Of a DNA stretch of 64,000 nt, positions 35,817 to 46,040 are shown one piece after another (positions within the stretch are counted from its first letter, which is position 1; each line of letters starts with the position of its first letter). The translations under genes and the position numbers were made by a program. The DNA lies in assembly GCF_023634805.2 (NCBI RefSeq), contig NZ_CP106881.1:1054001-1118000 (forward strand), read 5' to 3'. This stretch comes from Comamonas endophytica. GTDB taxonomy: Bacteria > Pseudomonadota > Gammaproteobacteria > Burkholderiales > Burkholderiaceae_C. A model generated the notes under the pieces. The model saw only the letters and a program-made list of their open reading frames with translations, had not been told where the DNA came from and did no database searches.

Positions 35817-37082
35817 TTACCCGCGGACCATGGCCCGCTGCATCAGCTCCACGCCCGCCATGAAGTCATCGATCTCCATCGCTTCATGCGGATTGTGCGA
35901 GCCGTTCTCGTTGCGGATGAAGACCATCGCCGAGGGCACGCCGGCGTTGGCGAACACCGCCGCATCGTGGCCCGCGCCGCTGGCGATGCGCTCGAGCTTC
36001 CCGCCCGGTTCGGCGGCGGCTTCGAGGCGGTCGAGCCATCCGGCATCCATCGTCGCCGGCTCGGTGAACAGGCGCTCGTCGAATTCGAAGCGCACGCCGC
36101 GCGCGCGCTCGATGGCGGCGCACTCCTCGCGCATCAGGGTGTAGAAGCGCTCGAGCGTCTGCGTGTCCTGGCTGCGCACCTCGAAGCTGAACGCCACCTC
36201 GCCGGGAATCACCGACACCGCATGCGACTGCGTGGAGGTCGAGCAGATGCCGGTGGTCATCACCATGTCCATGCCCATCTGCAGCAGCACGCGCCAGTGC
36301 TCGTCCATGCGCGACAGCAGTTCCGCCACGGCCAGCAGCGCGTCCTTGCGCAGCCAGCGCGGCACCGCGCCCGAGTGCCCGGTCTCGCCGATGCAGCGGA
36401 TCAGGTTGTGGCGCACGTTGCCGCGGATGCCGGTGACCAGCGCCACCGGCCAGCCGCGGTTGACCATGACCGGGCCCTGCTCGATATGCAGCTCGAGGTA
36501 GGCGGCGATGTCCGCGGTGTCGACCAGCGCCTCGCCGCGCTGGATGGCGCCCACGTCGGCGCCACAGCGCTCCATGGCCTGGCTCAATGTATCCACGCCA
36601 TCGCGGCGCGGGCGCGCCAGCGTGCCCGCGGGCAGCTTGCCCAGCAGCGACAGCGAGCCCAGGTAGGCCTTGCCGTACCAGGCGCTTTCCTCGCCGCGCA
36701 GCGCCAGCACGCGCACTGGCGCCGATTCCTCGTGCCGCCCGCGCAGGCCCAGCAGGACCAGCATGCCGGCGACGATGCCCGCCAGGCCGTCGAAGTTGCC
36801 GCCCTGCGGCACCGAGTCGGCATGCGAGCCGATCACCAGATACGGTTGCTGGCGCTCGTCCTCGGGCAGGCTCAGCCACAGGTTGCCGGCGCGGTCGGTC
36901 TCGGAACGGAGGTCCAGCGTCCGGGCGCGCTGCGAAAGAATGCGCATGGCGGTGTTCTCGCCCTTGCCATAGCTCTCGCGCGTCACGCCCAGGCCGTCGC
37001 GCGTGGCCTCGCGGATCTCGGCCAGCAGCGACAGCGCCAGTTCGCGGGTATCGGCAGGGGTCAGGGTGGCGCAGGCAATCAT
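35817..37082 (-). CDS. Zn-dependent hydrolase, N-carbamoyl-L-amino-acid hydrolase/allantoate amidohydrolase family (M20)
   Basis: A 421-residue M20-family di-zinc amidohydrolase, the group of beta-ureidopropionase, L-carbamoylase, allantoate and ureidoglycolate amidohydrolases. Metal-binding regions are VIGSHADSVPQGGNFDGLAG and LRGEESAWYGKAYLGS; the dimerisation domain has AAYLELHIEQGPVM. The C-terminal GAGHDAAVFANAGVPSAMVF and NGSHNPHEAMEIDDF are typical. Start ATG 37080-37082 overlaps the pyrE stop by 4 bp (ATGA), so the two are translated together. Activity on a pyrimidine-derived N-carbamoyl compound is plausible but inferred. Confidence 0.9.
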   Translation of the reverse strand: MIACATLTPADTRELALSLLAEIREATRDGLGVTRESYGKGENTAMRILSQRARTLDLRSETDRAGNLWLSLPEDERQQPYLVIGSHADSVPQGGNFDGLAGIVAGMLVLLGLRGRHEESAPVRVLALRGEESAWYGKAYLGSLSLLGKLPAGTLARPRRDGVDTLSQAMERCGADVGAIQRGEALVDTADIAAYLELHIEQGPVMVNRGWPVALVTGIRGNVRHNLIRCIGETGHSGAVPRWLRKDALLAVAELLSRMDEHWRVLLQMGMDMVMTTGICSTSTQSHAVSVIPGEVAFSFEVRSQDTQTLERFYTLMREECAAIERARGVRFEFDERLFTEPATMDAGWLDRLEAAAEPGGKLERIASGAGHDAAVFANAGVPSAMVFIRNENGSHNPHEAMEIDDFMAGVELMQRAMVRG

Positions 37083-37750
37083 GCTCCGGTCCCTCCGTTG
37101 CGGATGGACCAGGCCACGGGCGAGGCCGTGAAGTCGGCCAGCGTCGCCTGCTGCGCCGGGCTCAGCTGCCCGCTGGCCAGCAGGGCCTCGTGCAGATGCT
37201 TCCAGGTGGCCAGCGCATGCAGCGACAGCTGGTGCTCGTTCAGGGTGCGCGCTTCCTGCGCGTACAGCGCATAGTCCAGCAGCACCAGCACGTCCTCGAT
37301 CACCGGGCCGGCGCGGCGCAGCGCCGCCACGGTGCCGGCCTTGGAGCGGCCGTCGGTGGTCACGTCGTCGACCAGCAGCACCTTGGCATTTTCCGGCAGG
37401 CGGCCTTCGAGCTGGGCCGTGATGTCCCAGCCCACGGGACGCTTGCGCAGGTACAGCATCGGCAGCTCCAGGCGCTCGGCCAGCCAGGCGCCAAAGGCGA
37501 TGCCCGAGCTCTCGGTGCCGACGATGGCGTTGATGCCGCGCGCGGCGAGCAGCGGCTTCACACGGCGCGCGGCGATGTCCATGATCTCGCGGCGCAACGC
37601 GACATCCGACATCAGCAGCTGGGCGTCGATATAGACCGGGCTGGCCCAGCCCGAGGTGTAGATGAAGGGCTGGTGCGCGGCGATGCGCACCGCGCCCAGC
37701 GCCACCAGGGCCTGGGCAACGCGCGGCGCGTCGGAATCGGAAAGAAGCAT
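37079..37750 (-). CDS. pyrE: Orotate phosphoribosyltransferase family protein (PyrE-like)
   Basis: A 223-residue type I phosphoribosyltransferase. The PRPP-binding motif VLLVDDVTTDGRSKAGTVAA and the flexible-loop segment YLRKRPVGWDITAQLEGRL, with IVGTESSGIAFGAWLAERL, are those of PyrE. Start ATG 37748-37750 (MLLSDSDAPRVAQALVALGA). It is translationally coupled to an M20 amidohydrolase and divergent from a LysR regulator. In this setting it could be a catabolic or salvage paralogue rather than the housekeeping PyrE. Confidence 0.88.
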   Translation of the reverse strand: MLLSDSDAPRVAQALVALGAVRIAAHQPFIYTSGWASPVYIDAQLLMSDVALRREIMDIAARRVKPLLAARGINAIVGTESSGIAFGAWLAERLELPMLYLRKRPVGWDITAQLEGRLPENAKVLLVDDVTTDGRSKAGTVAALRRAGPVIEDVLVLLDYALYAQEARTLNEHQLSLHALATWKHLHEALLASGQLSPAQQATLADFTASPVAWSIRNGGTGA

Positions 37751-37869
37751 GAACGTATCCGTGGGCAAAAGGGCATGGTAAGAATCCAGGCCGCGCACCG
37801 GAAGTGGCTAAAATTCCTCGAGCCGTTCCAAACCGCGATGGCTCAGGCCATTTCCTTCCCACTGGCGCC

Positions 37870-38787
37870 ATGTCCGACTTCACCTCGCCGCGCAGCTTCC
37901 TGCGCCAGATCGACCTCGCCTCGCTGGACCTGTTCGTGCTGATCTGCGAATGGGGCAGCATCGCGCGCGCGGCCGAGCACGGCGGAATGGTGGCTTCGGC
38001 CGTGAGCAAGCGCATTGCCGAGCTGGAAGCGCTGGCGCGCACCCCGTTGCTGCTGCGCCACGCGCGCGGCGTGCGGCCAACCCCCGCGGGCGAGCTGCTG
38101 CTGGCGCATGCGCGCACCATCCTGCAGGGGGTGGAACACCTGCGCGACGACTTGAGCGAATACGCGCGCGGCGTGCGCGGGCTGGTGCGGCTGAGCGCCA
38201 ATGCCTCCGCCGTCGAGCAGTTCCTGCCCGAGCACATCGCCGCGTTTGCCGGCCAGCATCCCGATATCCGCATCGACCTGCGCCAGGCCACCAGCCGCAA
38301 CGTGGCGCGCGCGGTGCGCGACCATCTGGCCGACCTGGGGGTCTGCAGCCCTTCCGACGAGGCCGAGGGGCTGGAATCGCGGCCCTACCGGCGCGAGCGC
38401 ATGGTGCTGATCATGCCGCGCGCCCATCCTCTGGCAAAGCACCGGGAACTGGCCTACGAGGAGGCGCTGGACTATGCGCAGATCGGGCTGCGCGACAGCT
38501 CCACGGTGCAGGAGATGCTCGACCGCCAGGCGCGCGCCGGCCGGCGCATGCTGCGCCAGCGCATCGAGGTCGACAGCCTGAGCGCGATGTGCCGCATGAT
38601 CGAATGCGGGCTGGGCGTGGGCGTGATGCCCGAAGGCGCGTACCAGCGGCTGGGCGATGCGCGTGATCTGCATGCGGTGCCGCTGACCGATGCCTGGGCC
38701 GAGCGCAGCCTCAATCTGTACGCCACCCGCTTCGAAGACCTGCCGGCGCCGGCGCGGCACTTTGCCGCGGCCCTGGCGCCTCAATGA
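37870..38787 (+). CDS. LysR-family transcriptional regulator
   Basis: A 305-residue LysR regulator. The winged helix-turn-helix spans about residues 15-75 (LDLFVLICEWGSIARAAEH then SAVSKRIAELEALARTPLLL), followed by a PBP2-type effector domain. Divergent from pyrE-amidohydrolase with 119 bp between starts, the classic layout for control of the divergent operon, here probably the pyrE-amidohydrolase genes. Its end overlaps the convergent HNH gene by 7 bp. Confidence 0.93.
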   Translation: MSDFTSPRSFLRQIDLASLDLFVLICEWGSIARAAEHGGMVASAVSKRIAELEALARTPLLLRHARGVRPTPAGELLLAHARTILQGVEHLRDDLSEYARGVRGLVRLSANASAVEQFLPEHIAAFAGQHPDIRIDLRQATSRNVARAVRDHLADLGVCSPSDEAEGLESRPYRRERMVLIMPRAHPLAKHRELAYEEALDYAQIGLRDSSTVQEMLDRQARAGRRMLRQRIEVDSLSAMCRMIECGLGVGVMPEGAYQRLGDARDLHAVPLTDAWAERSLNLYATRFEDLPAPARHFAAALAPQ

Positions 38788-39347
38788 GAGCAGTCCCGCA
38801 TCCTTGAGTTCCTTGGCAGATGCGCTATGAGGAATTCCATCTGGTCCGCCAGGATGCGCCGGTTGCGCAGGATGAAATCCTCCCAGAGGCTGGGCACGTA
38901 AGGTGCGTAGAGCAGCGGCATGCGCGCCTGCTCGGGCGTGCGCGCACCCTTGCGGTGGTTGCAGGGGCGGCAGGCCGTGACCACGTTCATCCAGTGGTCC
39001 TGGCCGCGCGCGGACTGCGGCAGGATGTGCTCGCGCGTGAGCTCATGGTCGGCAAAGCGCTGGCCGCAGTAGGCGCAGATGCAGCGGTCGCGCGCGAACA
39101 GCTTGCCGTTGGTGAGGCCGGGCTTGAGCGCATGCGGGTTGATGGCCGGCATGCCGCGCGTGCCGATGATGCTGTTGATCTCGATGACCGACTGCAGTCC
39201 GGTGCGCGCGTTGTGGCCGCCATGGAAGCGGGCGATGGCGCCGCCCGACTCCCAGCGCACGGCATCGGCGGCGTAATACAACACCGCCTGCTCGAGCGTG
39301 ATCCAGGACTGGGGCAGTCCCTGCGCGGACAATTTCAGCACCTTCAC
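38781..39347 (-). CDS. HNH endonuclease family protein
   Basis: A 188-residue HNH-domain protein. The start is GTG 39345-39347 because AAGGAGG lies 6 bp upstream and the N-terminus then reads MKVLKLSAQGLPQSWITLEQ, as in the family. Zinc-binding Cys pairs (CAYC at 91-94, CRPC at 126-129) frame the HNH core REHILPQSARGQDHWMN with H107 and N121, then NHRKG. Such chromosomal HNH proteins are common in betaproteobacteria; their role is not established. Convergent with the LysR gene and divergent from ribF. Confidence 0.9.
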   Translation of the reverse strand: MKVLKLSAQGLPQSWITLEQAVLYYAADAVRWESGGAIARFHGGHNARTGLQSVIEINSIIGTRGMPAINPHALKPGLTNGKLFARDRCICAYCGQRFADHELTREHILPQSARGQDHWMNVVTACRPCNHRKGARTPEQARMPLLYAPYVPSLWEDFILRNRRILADQMEFLIAHLPRNSRMRDCSH

Positions 39348-39512
39348 AACCGGCCTCCTTTGCAACCCACATCGCCCAAGGAACATCGACCCGACCACGA
39401 CCATCCGCCGCGTGGGCCGACCTGTCTCTGGCAATATACTCGCTTTCCCGCAAGAACCGGCAGGCGGCGCTGCAGGGACCAGCGCGCATCGCCCGCCAAA
39501 CAAAGCATATTG

Positions 39513-40562
39513 ATGAAGATCTTCCGCGGCTTCCAGCACGCCGGGCGCGAACCCGCCTGTGCCCTGACGATCGGCAATTTCGACGGGGTGCACCGCGGCC
39601 ACCAGGCGATGCTGTCGCTGCTGGCCGGCGAGGCGCGCCAGCGCGGCGTCGCCACCTGCGTGCTGACCTTCGAGCCCCATCCGCGCGACTATTTCGCCCA
39701 GGCGCTGAACCAGCCGGGACTGGCGCCCGCGCGCATCTGCACGCTGCGCGACAAGCTCAGCGCGCTCGAGCGCTGCGGCGTCGACCAGGTAGTGGTGCTG
39801 CCCTTCAACGAGCGGCTGGCGCGCCAGTCGCCGCAGGCCTTCATCGACGAGGTGCTGGTCGCGGGCCTGGGCGCGCGCTATGTGCTGGTGGGCGACGACT
39901 TCCGCTTCGGCGCGCGGCGCGCGGGCGACTACGCGATGCTCGATGCCGCGGGGCAGCGCGCGGGCTTCGACGTGGCGCGCATGAACAGCTATGAAGTGCA
40001 TGGCCTGCGCGTGTCGAGCTCGGCCGTGCGCGAGGCCCTGGCCGCGGGCCGCATGGACGAGGCCGCGCGCCTGCTGGGCCACCCCTACACCATCTCCGGC
40101 CATGTGCTGCACGGCCGCAAGCTCGGCCGCCAGCTGGCCGAGTCGCGCCCCGGCGCGAACGACGGCTTCCGCACGCTGAACCTGCGCTTCGCGCACTGGA
40201 AGCCCGCCGCCGGAGGCATCTTCGCGGTGCTGGTGCACGGGCTGTCGCAGCAGCCGCTGCAGGGCGTGGCCAACCTCGGCGTGCGCCCTTCGCTCGACCC
40301 GAACGACGTCAACGGCGGGCGTGTGCTGCTCGAGACGCATTGCCTCGATTGGCCCGGGCACCTGGGGGCCGAAGGGGCATACGGTAAAATCATCCGCGTG
40401 GAACTTCTGCACAAACTGCATGACGAGCTGAAGTACGACAGTCTGCAAGCCCTCACCGAGGGCATTGCCCGGGACTGCGATGAAGCGCGCGCGCTGTTTG
40501 CCACGCTGCCCGCGCCGATCTACACCGAGACCCGTCGCCAGACCACCCGCGACCGAATTTGA
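39513..40562 (+). CDS. ribF: Bifunctional riboflavin kinase/FAD synthetase
   Basis: Converts riboflavin to FMN and FAD. The 349-residue product has an N-terminal adenylyltransferase domain ([45 protein letters not shown]) and a C-terminal flavokinase domain ([13 protein letters not shown] and [10 protein letters not shown]). Start ATG 39513. It lies upstream of ileS-lspA, the usual proteobacterial order. Confidence 0.97.
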   Translation: MKIFRGFQHAGREPACALTIGNFDGVHRGHQAMLSLLAGEARQRGVATCVLTFEPHPRDYFAQALNQPGLAPARICTLRDKLSALERCGVDQVVVLPFNERLARQSPQAFIDEVLVAGLGARYVLVGDDFRFGARRAGDYAMLDAAGQRAGFDVARMNSYEVHGLRVSSSAVREALAAGRMDEAARLLGHPYTISGHVLHGRKLGRQLAESRPGANDGFRTLNLRFAHWKPAAGGIFAVLVHGLSQQPLQGVANLGVRPSLDPNDVNGGRVLLETHCLDWPGHLGAEGAYGKIIRVELLHKLHDELKYDSLQALTEGIARDCDEARALFATLPAPIYTETRRQTTRDRI

Positions 40563-40627
40563 CGCGCGCCCCGCGCTTCCAGGGGCCGGGCCCGTCGCCT
40601 GCGCTCCGCTCCCGCCCCGCTTTCCAT

Positions 40628-40648
40628 GCCCGGGCTCATGTCCCGGGC
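40628..40648 (+). other. GC-rich hairpin just upstream of ileS
   Basis: GCCCGGG (40628-40634) and CCCGGGC (40642-40648) are complementary around a 7-nt loop, 23 bp before the ileS start. There is no T-run. It could be an RNA structure between ribF and ileS, but no known riboswitch is recognised. Confidence 0.35.
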
Positions 40649-40671
40649 AACGCTTCGCTTTGAAGGTTTCC

Positions 40672-43521
40672 ATGTCCGATCAAGCCAAAAACACCCCCGC
40701 CGCGAGCAGCTACCGCAGCACGCTGAACATGCCCGACACCCCGTTCCCGATGCGCGGCGACCTGCCCAAGCGCGAAGCGGGCTGGGCCCAGGAATGGGAC
40801 GACAAGGGCATCTACAAGAAGCTACGCGACGCGCGCTGCGGCGCGCCCAAGTTCATCCTGCACGACGGCCCGCCGTATGCCAACGGCCAGATCCACATCG
40901 GCCACGCGGTCAACAAGGTGCTCAAGGACATGATCGTCAAGAGCCGCCAGCTCGAGGGCTTCGACGCGCTGTACGTGCCGGGCTGGGACTGCCACGGCCT
41001 GCCGATCGAGAACGCCATCGAGAAGCTGCACGGGCGCAACCTGCCGCGCGACGAGATGCAGGCCAAGAGCCGCGCCTTCGCCACCGCGCAGATCGCCCAG
41101 CAGATGGCCGACTTCAAGCGCCTGGGCGTGCTCGGCGACTGGGACAATCCCTACAAGACCATGAACTTCGCCAACGAGGCCGCCGAGCTGCGCGCCCTGA
41201 AGCGCGTCATGGAGCGCGGCTATGTGTACCGCGGCCTCAAGCCCGTCTACTGGTGCTTCGACTGCGGCTCCTCGCTGGCCGAGTTCGAGATCGAATACGC
41301 CGACAAGAAGAGCCAGACGCTGGACGTGATGTTCCCCACGGCCGAGCCCGAGAAGCTGGCCGCGGCCTTTGGCCTGCCCCAGCTTTCCAAGCCCGCCGCG
41401 ATCGTCATCTGGACCACCACCGCCTGGACCATCCCCGCGAACCAGGCGCTCAACGTCAACCCGGCGCTGGAATACAGCCTGGTCGACACCGAGCGCGGCC
41501 TGCTGATCGTCGCCAGCGCGCTGGTCGACAAATGCCTGGAGCGCTGGTCGCTGCAAGGCACGGTGATCGCCAAGGCGCTGGGCGAGAAGCTCGACCACCT
41601 GAACTTCCGCCACCCGCTGGCCGAGGTCGATGCCGGTTTCGACCGCCTGTCGCCGGTGTACCTGGCCGACTACGCCACCGCCGACGACGGCACGGGTATC
41701 GTGCACTCGGCACCCGCCTATGGCGTGGACGACTTCAACTCCTGCGTCGCCAACGGCATGGAGTACGACAGCATCCTCAACCCGGTGCAGGGCAACGGCG
41801 TGTACGCGCCCGAGCTGCCGCTGTTCGACGGCCAGCATATCTGGAAGGCGGCGCCGGTCATCATCGACACGCTGCGCGCAGCCGGCCGCCTGCTCGATAC
41901 CCAGACCATCACCCACAGCTACCCGCACTGCTGGCGCCACAAGACGCCGGTGATCTACCGCGCCGCGGCCCAGTGGTTCGTGCGCATGGACGAGGGCGAA
42001 GGCGTGTTCACCAAGGACAAGGCGCCGGGCACGCTGCGCGAGACCGCGCTGGCGGCCATCGAGCAGACCGCGTTCTATCCCGAGAACGGCAAGGAGCGCC
42101 TGCGCGCGATGATCGCCGGGCGCCCCGACTGGTGCATCTCGCGCCAGCGCAGCTGGGGCGTGCCGCTGCCCTTCTTCCTGCATGTCGATTCGGGTGAACT
42201 GCACCCGCGCACCATGGAGATCATCGACCAGGCCGCGGCCATGATCGAGCAGGGCGGCATCGAGGCCTGGAGCCGCGTGAGCACCGAGGAGATCCTGGGC
42301 GCCGAGGAAGCCGCCCAGTACACCAAGAGCACCGACATCCTGGAGGTCTGGTTCGATTCCGGCTCGACCTTCTGGCATGTGATGCGCGGCACCCACCCCG
42401 ACATGCACCATGACAGCGGCCCCGAAGCCGACCTGTACCTGGAAGGCCACGACCAGCACCGCGGCTGGTTCCACTCCTCGCTGCTGCTGTCGGCCGCGAT
42501 CTTCGGCCGCGCGCCCTACCGCGGCCTGCTGACGCATGGCTTCACGGTGGACGGCCAGGGCAAGAAGATGAGCAAGTCGGTGGGCAACACCGTGGCGCCG
42601 CAGGACGTGTCGAGCAAGCTGGGCGCGGAGATCATCCGCCTGTGGGTGGCCTCGACCGATTACTCGGGCGACCTGGCCATCGACGACAAGATCCTGGCGC
42701 GCGTGGTCGATGCCTACCGCCGCATCCGCAACACGCTGCGCTTCCTGCTGGCCAACGTCAGCGATTTCGATCCGGCCGCCGACAGCGTGCCCTTCGAGCA
42801 GATGCTCGAGATCGACCGCTACGCGCTGGCGCGCGCGCACCAGCTGCAGGGCGAGATCCTCGGCCACTACCAGGTCTACGAGTTCCACCCGGTGGTCGCC
42901 AAGCTGCAGCTGTACTGCTCGGAGGACCTGGGCGGCTTCTACCTCGACGTGCTCAAGGACCGGCTCTACACCAGCGCCCCCAAGAGCCTGGCGCGGCGCT
43001 CGGCGCAGACCGCGCTGTGGCAGATCACCCATGCGATGCTGCGCTGGATGGCGCCCTTCCTGTCGTTCACCGCCGAGGAAGCCTGGAAGATCTTCGGCGA
43101 CAGCGAGACCATCTTCCTGGAGAAGTTCATCGACCTGCCGGCGGGCGACGCGGGTCTGCTGGCCAAGTGGGCACGCATCCGCGAGATCCGCGACCTGGTC
43201 AACAAGGACATCGAGGCCGTGCGCGGCACGGGCCAGGTCGGCTCCTCGCTGCAGGCCGAGGTCACGCTGGCCGCTGCGCACGAGGACCTGGAGCTGCTGC
43301 AGAGCCTGGGCGACGACCTGAAGTTCGTATTCATCACCTCGGCCGCGCAGGCGGTGGCGGGCGAAGCGCTGCAGGCCGGCGTGGCGCCGAGCGCGCACGA
43401 CAAGTGCGAGCGCTGCTGGCATTACCGCGAGGACGTGGGCGCCAACCCCGCGTATCCGACGCTGTGCGGCCGCTGCGACAGCAACCTGCATGGAGCCGGT
43501 GAAAACCGCGTGGCCGCATGA
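40672..43521 (+). CDS. ileS: Isoleucyl-tRNA synthetase
   Basis: Class I aminoacyl-tRNA synthetase of 949 residues. HIGH is at 75-78 ([12 protein letters not shown]) and KMSKS at 632-636 ([12 protein letters not shown]). An editing CP1 domain spans the middle, including the [11 protein letters not shown] segment. The C-terminal zinc motif has paired cysteines ([10 protein letters not shown] and CGRCDSNL). Start ATG 40672 ([20 protein letters not shown]) selected. Its stop overlaps the lspA start (ATGA). Confidence 0.98.
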   Translation: MSDQAKNTPAASSYRSTLNMPDTPFPMRGDLPKREAGWAQEWDDKGIYKKLRDARCGAPKFILHDGPPYANGQIHIGHAVNKVLKDMIVKSRQLEGFDALYVPGWDCHGLPIENAIEKLHGRNLPRDEMQAKSRAFATAQIAQQMADFKRLGVLGDWDNPYKTMNFANEAAELRALKRVMERGYVYRGLKPVYWCFDCGSSLAEFEIEYADKKSQTLDVMFPTAEPEKLAAAFGLPQLSKPAAIVIWTTTAWTIPANQALNVNPALEYSLVDTERGLLIVASALVDKCLERWSLQGTVIAKALGEKLDHLNFRHPLAEVDAGFDRLSPVYLADYATADDGTGIVHSAPAYGVDDFNSCVANGMEYDSILNPVQGNGVYAPELPLFDGQHIWKAAPVIIDTLRAAGRLLDTQTITHSYPHCWRHKTPVIYRAAAQWFVRMDEGEGVFTKDKAPGTLRETALAAIEQTAFYPENGKERLRAMIAGRPDWCISRQRSWGVPLPFFLHVDSGELHPRTMEIIDQAAAMIEQGGIEAWSRVSTEEILGAEEAAQYTKSTDILEVWFDSGSTFWHVMRGTHPDMHHDSGPEADLYLEGHDQHRGWFHSSLLLSAAIFGRAPYRGLLTHGFTVDGQGKKMSKSVGNTVAPQDVSSKLGAEIIRLWVASTDYSGDLAIDDKILARVVDAYRRIRNTLRFLLANVSDFDPAADSVPFEQMLEIDRYALARAHQLQGEILGHYQVYEFHPVVAKLQLYCSEDLGGFYLDVLKDRLYTSAPKSLARRSAQTALWQITHAMLRWMAPFLSFTAEEAWKIFGDSETIFLEKFIDLPAGDAGLLAKWARIREIRDLVNKDIEAVRGTGQVGSSLQAEVTLAAAHEDLELLQSLGDDLKFVFITSAAQAVAGEALQAGVAPSAHDKCERCWHYREDVGANPAYPTLCGRCDSNLHGAGENRVAA

Positions 43522-44027
43522 TGGCGCCGGTCACCACCTCCGCAAGCCGCCCGGCCATCTGGCCGTGGCTGGTCTGGGCCCTGGCGCTGATCGCCGTGGA
43601 CCAGCTGACCAAGGAATGGATCCTGGCGCATTACCAGCTGGGCGACTACACGCCTATCACGGGCTTCTTCAACATCGTGCGCGCGCACAACACCGGCGCG
43701 GCCTTCTCCTTCCTGGCCGATGCCGGCGGCTGGCAGCGCTGGCTGTTCACGGGCATCGGCGTGGTGGCGACGGTGGTCATCGTCTGGCAGCTGCACACCC
43801 ACCGCGGCCAGAAGCTGCTGGGCCTGGCGCTGTCGAGCATCCTGGGCGGCGCGATCGGCAATGTGGTGGACCGTTTGCAGCACGGCTATGTCGTGGACTT
43901 CCTGGACTTCTACTGGGGCGCCTCGCACTTTCCGGCGTTCAATGTGGCGGACATGGCGATCAGCGTCGGGGCGGTGTTGTTGATCGTTGATGAACTGCGG
44001 CGGATGAGGAAGAAGAGCATTGCTTGA
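43518..44027 (+). CDS. lspA: Lipoprotein signal peptidase (signal peptidase II)
   Basis: Inner-membrane aspartic protease that removes signal peptides of prolipoproteins; 169 residues with four membrane helices. Catalytic Asp residues lie at D118 ([12 protein letters not shown]) and D145 ([12 protein letters not shown]). A tandem ATG (43518 and 43521) overlaps the ileS stop. Last gene of ribF-ileS-lspA. Confidence 0.97.
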   Translation: MMAPVTTSASRPAIWPWLVWALALIAVDQLTKEWILAHYQLGDYTPITGFFNIVRAHNTGAAFSFLADAGGWQRWLFTGIGVVATVVIVWQLHTHRGQKLLGLALSSILGGAIGNVVDRLQHGYVVDFLDFYWGASHFPAFNVADMAISVGAVLLIVDELRRMRKKSIA

Positions 44028-44053
44028 TCGAGAGCCGGCCCCGGGCTAGAGGG

Positions 44054-44135
44054 CTGGCCGTCCATCCTTCGACAGGCTCAGGACGAACGGTAGTTGTCTC
44101 GTTCGCCCTGAGCCAGTCGAAGGATGGACGGCCAG
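44054..44135. repeat. REP-like 82-bp palindrome
   Basis: CTGGCCGTCCATCCTTCGAC at 44054-44073 is perfectly complementary to GTCGAAGGATGGACGGCCAG at 44116-44135 (20 bp). Inside, AGGCTCAGGACGAAC pairs imperfectly with GTTCGCCCTGAGCCA. The loop is about 12 nt. It is the most complete example of the family in the window. Confidence 0.93.
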
Positions 44136-44245
44136 TCTGATGAACAAGGCATGCCGTAAGCACTAGAGCGCAAACGAACGGTTGAAGAGCGTTGCGCCAG
44201 TTTCAGAACCCAGTCTCACCCGCATCACCAAGCCTCGCCGTAGGT

Positions 44246-44275
44246 CAAACGCGCCAAAACGCGCAAAAACGCGTC
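44246..44275. repeat. Three 10-bp direct repeats upstream of the Na/Pi-cotransporter gene
   Basis: CAAACGCGCC, AAAACGCGCA and AAAACGCGTC follow each other with 10-bp period, one helical turn, 60 bp upstream of the start codon. This could be a protein-binding array; no known regulator is assigned. Confidence 0.45.
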
Positions 44276-44334
44276 ATTTCAACCATTCTTCTGGCGCGGG
44301 CGCGAGCATGACGCTATAGTGTCCGGCTCAGCCC

Positions 44335-45996
44335 ATGAAACACTTACTCAACCTACTGGCCGCCGTCGCACTGCTCGTGTGGGGCACCCACATGGTTCGG
44401 ACCGGGGTCTTGCGCGTCTTCGGTGCGAATCTGCGCAATCTGCTTGCCCGCAGCATGGGCAACCGCGTGTCCGCGATGATTTCGGGGATAGGCGTCACGG
44501 CGCTGGTGCAGTCGAGCACCGCGACCTCGCTGATGACCTCCTCCTTCGTCGGCCAGGGCCTGATCACCCTGCCCTCGGCGCTGGCCGTCATGCGCGGCGC
44601 CGATGTGGGCACGGCAATGATGTCGGTGCTTTTTGCCACCGACCTTTCCTGGCTGTCGCCATTGCTGATCTTCGTCGGAGTCGTGCTGTTCATCACGCGC
44701 CAGGACAGCACCCCGGGGCGCATCGGCCGGGTGCTGATCGGCCTGGGCGTGATGCTGCTGGCGCTGCGCCTGGTGGTCGAAGCCACCGAGCCGCTGGTGG
44801 AGTCCCCCGTCATCCGCACGCTGCTGGGCTCGATGACCAGCGATATCTTCCTCGAGCTGCTGATGGGCGCGGTGCTGGCCATCATGGCCTATTCCAGCCT
44901 GGCCATCGTGCTGCTGATCGCCGCCATGGCCAGCTCGGGCGCGGTGCCGCTCGAAGTGGCGCTGGGGCTGGTGCTGGGCGCGAACCTGGGCAGCGGCATG
45001 GTGGCGGTGCTCACCACGGCCAAGTCCAGCGTCGAGGTGCGCCAGGTGACCATCGGCAACATGCTGTTCAAGCTGATGGGCGTGGCGCTGGCGCTGCCCT
45101 GCATCGGACTGTGGATGGAGCATGTGCGGCCGGTCATCGGCGGCGGCGCGCGCAACGTGGTGCTGTTCCACCTGGCGTTCAATGTCTTCAACACGCTGTT
45201 CTTCATCGGCATGACGCACATGGTGGCCAAATGGGTGACCACGCTGCTGCCCAAGCCCGAGCCGGGCTCGGGCAACCCGCTGCGCCCGCGCCACCTCGAT
45301 GCCTCGGCGCTGGCCACGCCCTCGCTGGCCATCTCCTGCGCCGCGCGCGAGGCGCTGCACCAGGCCGACGTGGTGGAAGCGATGCTGATCGGCATGCACA
45401 AGGTCGTGGTCAATGACGACCTCAAGCTCTCGACCGAGCTGCGCCACCTGGACGACACCGTCGACGAGCTGTACTCGGCCATCAAGTACTACATGACCAA
45501 GATCTCGCGCGCCGAACTCGACGAGAAGGAAGGCCAGCGCTGGACCGAAGTCATCAGCTTCACCATCAACATGGAGCAGATCGGCGACCTGATCGAGCGC
45601 GTGCTGCAGGACATCGAGACCAAGAAGATCAGGAAGGGCCGGCAATTTTCCGCGGCCGGCATGCAGGAGATCAACGACCTGCATGCGCGCCTGCTGGCCA
45701 ATCTGCGCCTGGCGATGAGCGTGTTCCTCACCGGCAACGTGCGCGATGCGCAGAAGCTGCTGGAGGAGAAGGCGCGTTTCCGCGACCTGGAGCTCGCCTA
45801 TTCGGCCTCGCACCTGGCGCGCCTTTCGGACAAGACGGTGCCCAGCATCGAGACCAGCTCGCTGCACATCGACCTGATCAGCGAACTCAAGCGCATCAAC
45901 TCGCTGCTGTGCTCGGTGGCCTATCCGATCCTGGAATCGGCCGGGGCGCTGGCGCCGAGCCGGCTGCGGGAGACGCCGCTGCCGCAGCAGAAGTGA
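44335..45996 (+). CDS. Na/Pi cotransporter II-related membrane protein with PhoU-like C-terminal domain
   Basis: A 553-residue protein of the NptA/YjbB family. The N-terminal half (about 1-310) carries two Na/Pi-cotransport repeats with the QSSTATS signature (VTALVQSSTATSLMTSSFV) and, in the second repeat, ANLGSGMVAVLTTAKSSVEV. The C-terminal third (about 330-530) is helical and PhoU-like (TELRHLDDTVDELYSAIKYY). Bacterial members are associated with phosphate efflux or uptake. It is the second phosphate-transport gene in the window besides pit. Confidence 0.92.
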   Translation: MKHLLNLLAAVALLVWGTHMVRTGVLRVFGANLRNLLARSMGNRVSAMISGIGVTALVQSSTATSLMTSSFVGQGLITLPSALAVMRGADVGTAMMSVLFATDLSWLSPLLIFVGVVLFITRQDSTPGRIGRVLIGLGVMLLALRLVVEATEPLVESPVIRTLLGSMTSDIFLELLMGAVLAIMAYSSLAIVLLIAAMASSGAVPLEVALGLVLGANLGSGMVAVLTTAKSSVEVRQVTIGNMLFKLMGVALALPCIGLWMEHVRPVIGGGARNVVLFHLAFNVFNTLFFIGMTHMVAKWVTTLLPKPEPGSGNPLRPRHLDASALATPSLAISCAAREALHQADVVEAMLIGMHKVVVNDDLKLSTELRHLDDTVDELYSAIKYYMTKISRAELDEKEGQRWTEVISFTINMEQIGDLIERVLQDIETKKIRKGRQFSAAGMQEINDLHARLLANLRLAMSVFLTGNVRDAQKLLEEKARFRDLELAYSASHLARLSDKTVPSIETSSLHIDLISELKRINSLLCSVAYPILESAGALAPSRLRETPLPQQK

Positions 45997-46040
45997 CGAG
46001 GCCGGGTAGTGGCCCGGACAGTTCTCCTGCCTATAGACGC

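Larger units (their letters stand above)
44028..44334. other. 307-bp intergenic region between lspA and the Na/Pi-cotransporter gene
   Basis: No gene. The left part holds a long REP-like palindrome (44054-44135) that could end the lspA transcript; the right part holds three direct repeats of an AAACGCG-containing 10-mer (44246-44275) and must contain the promoter of the downstream gene. Confidence 0.75.

Noticed and set aside
39361..39512. FMN riboswitch upstream of ribF
   Set aside because: No RFN-element pattern is recognisable in the 150-bp gap; ribF in proteobacteria is usually not under RFN control.
40822..43491. A minus-strand frame of 889 codons
   Set aside because: Antisense to ileS, which has clear HIGH and KMSKS motifs.
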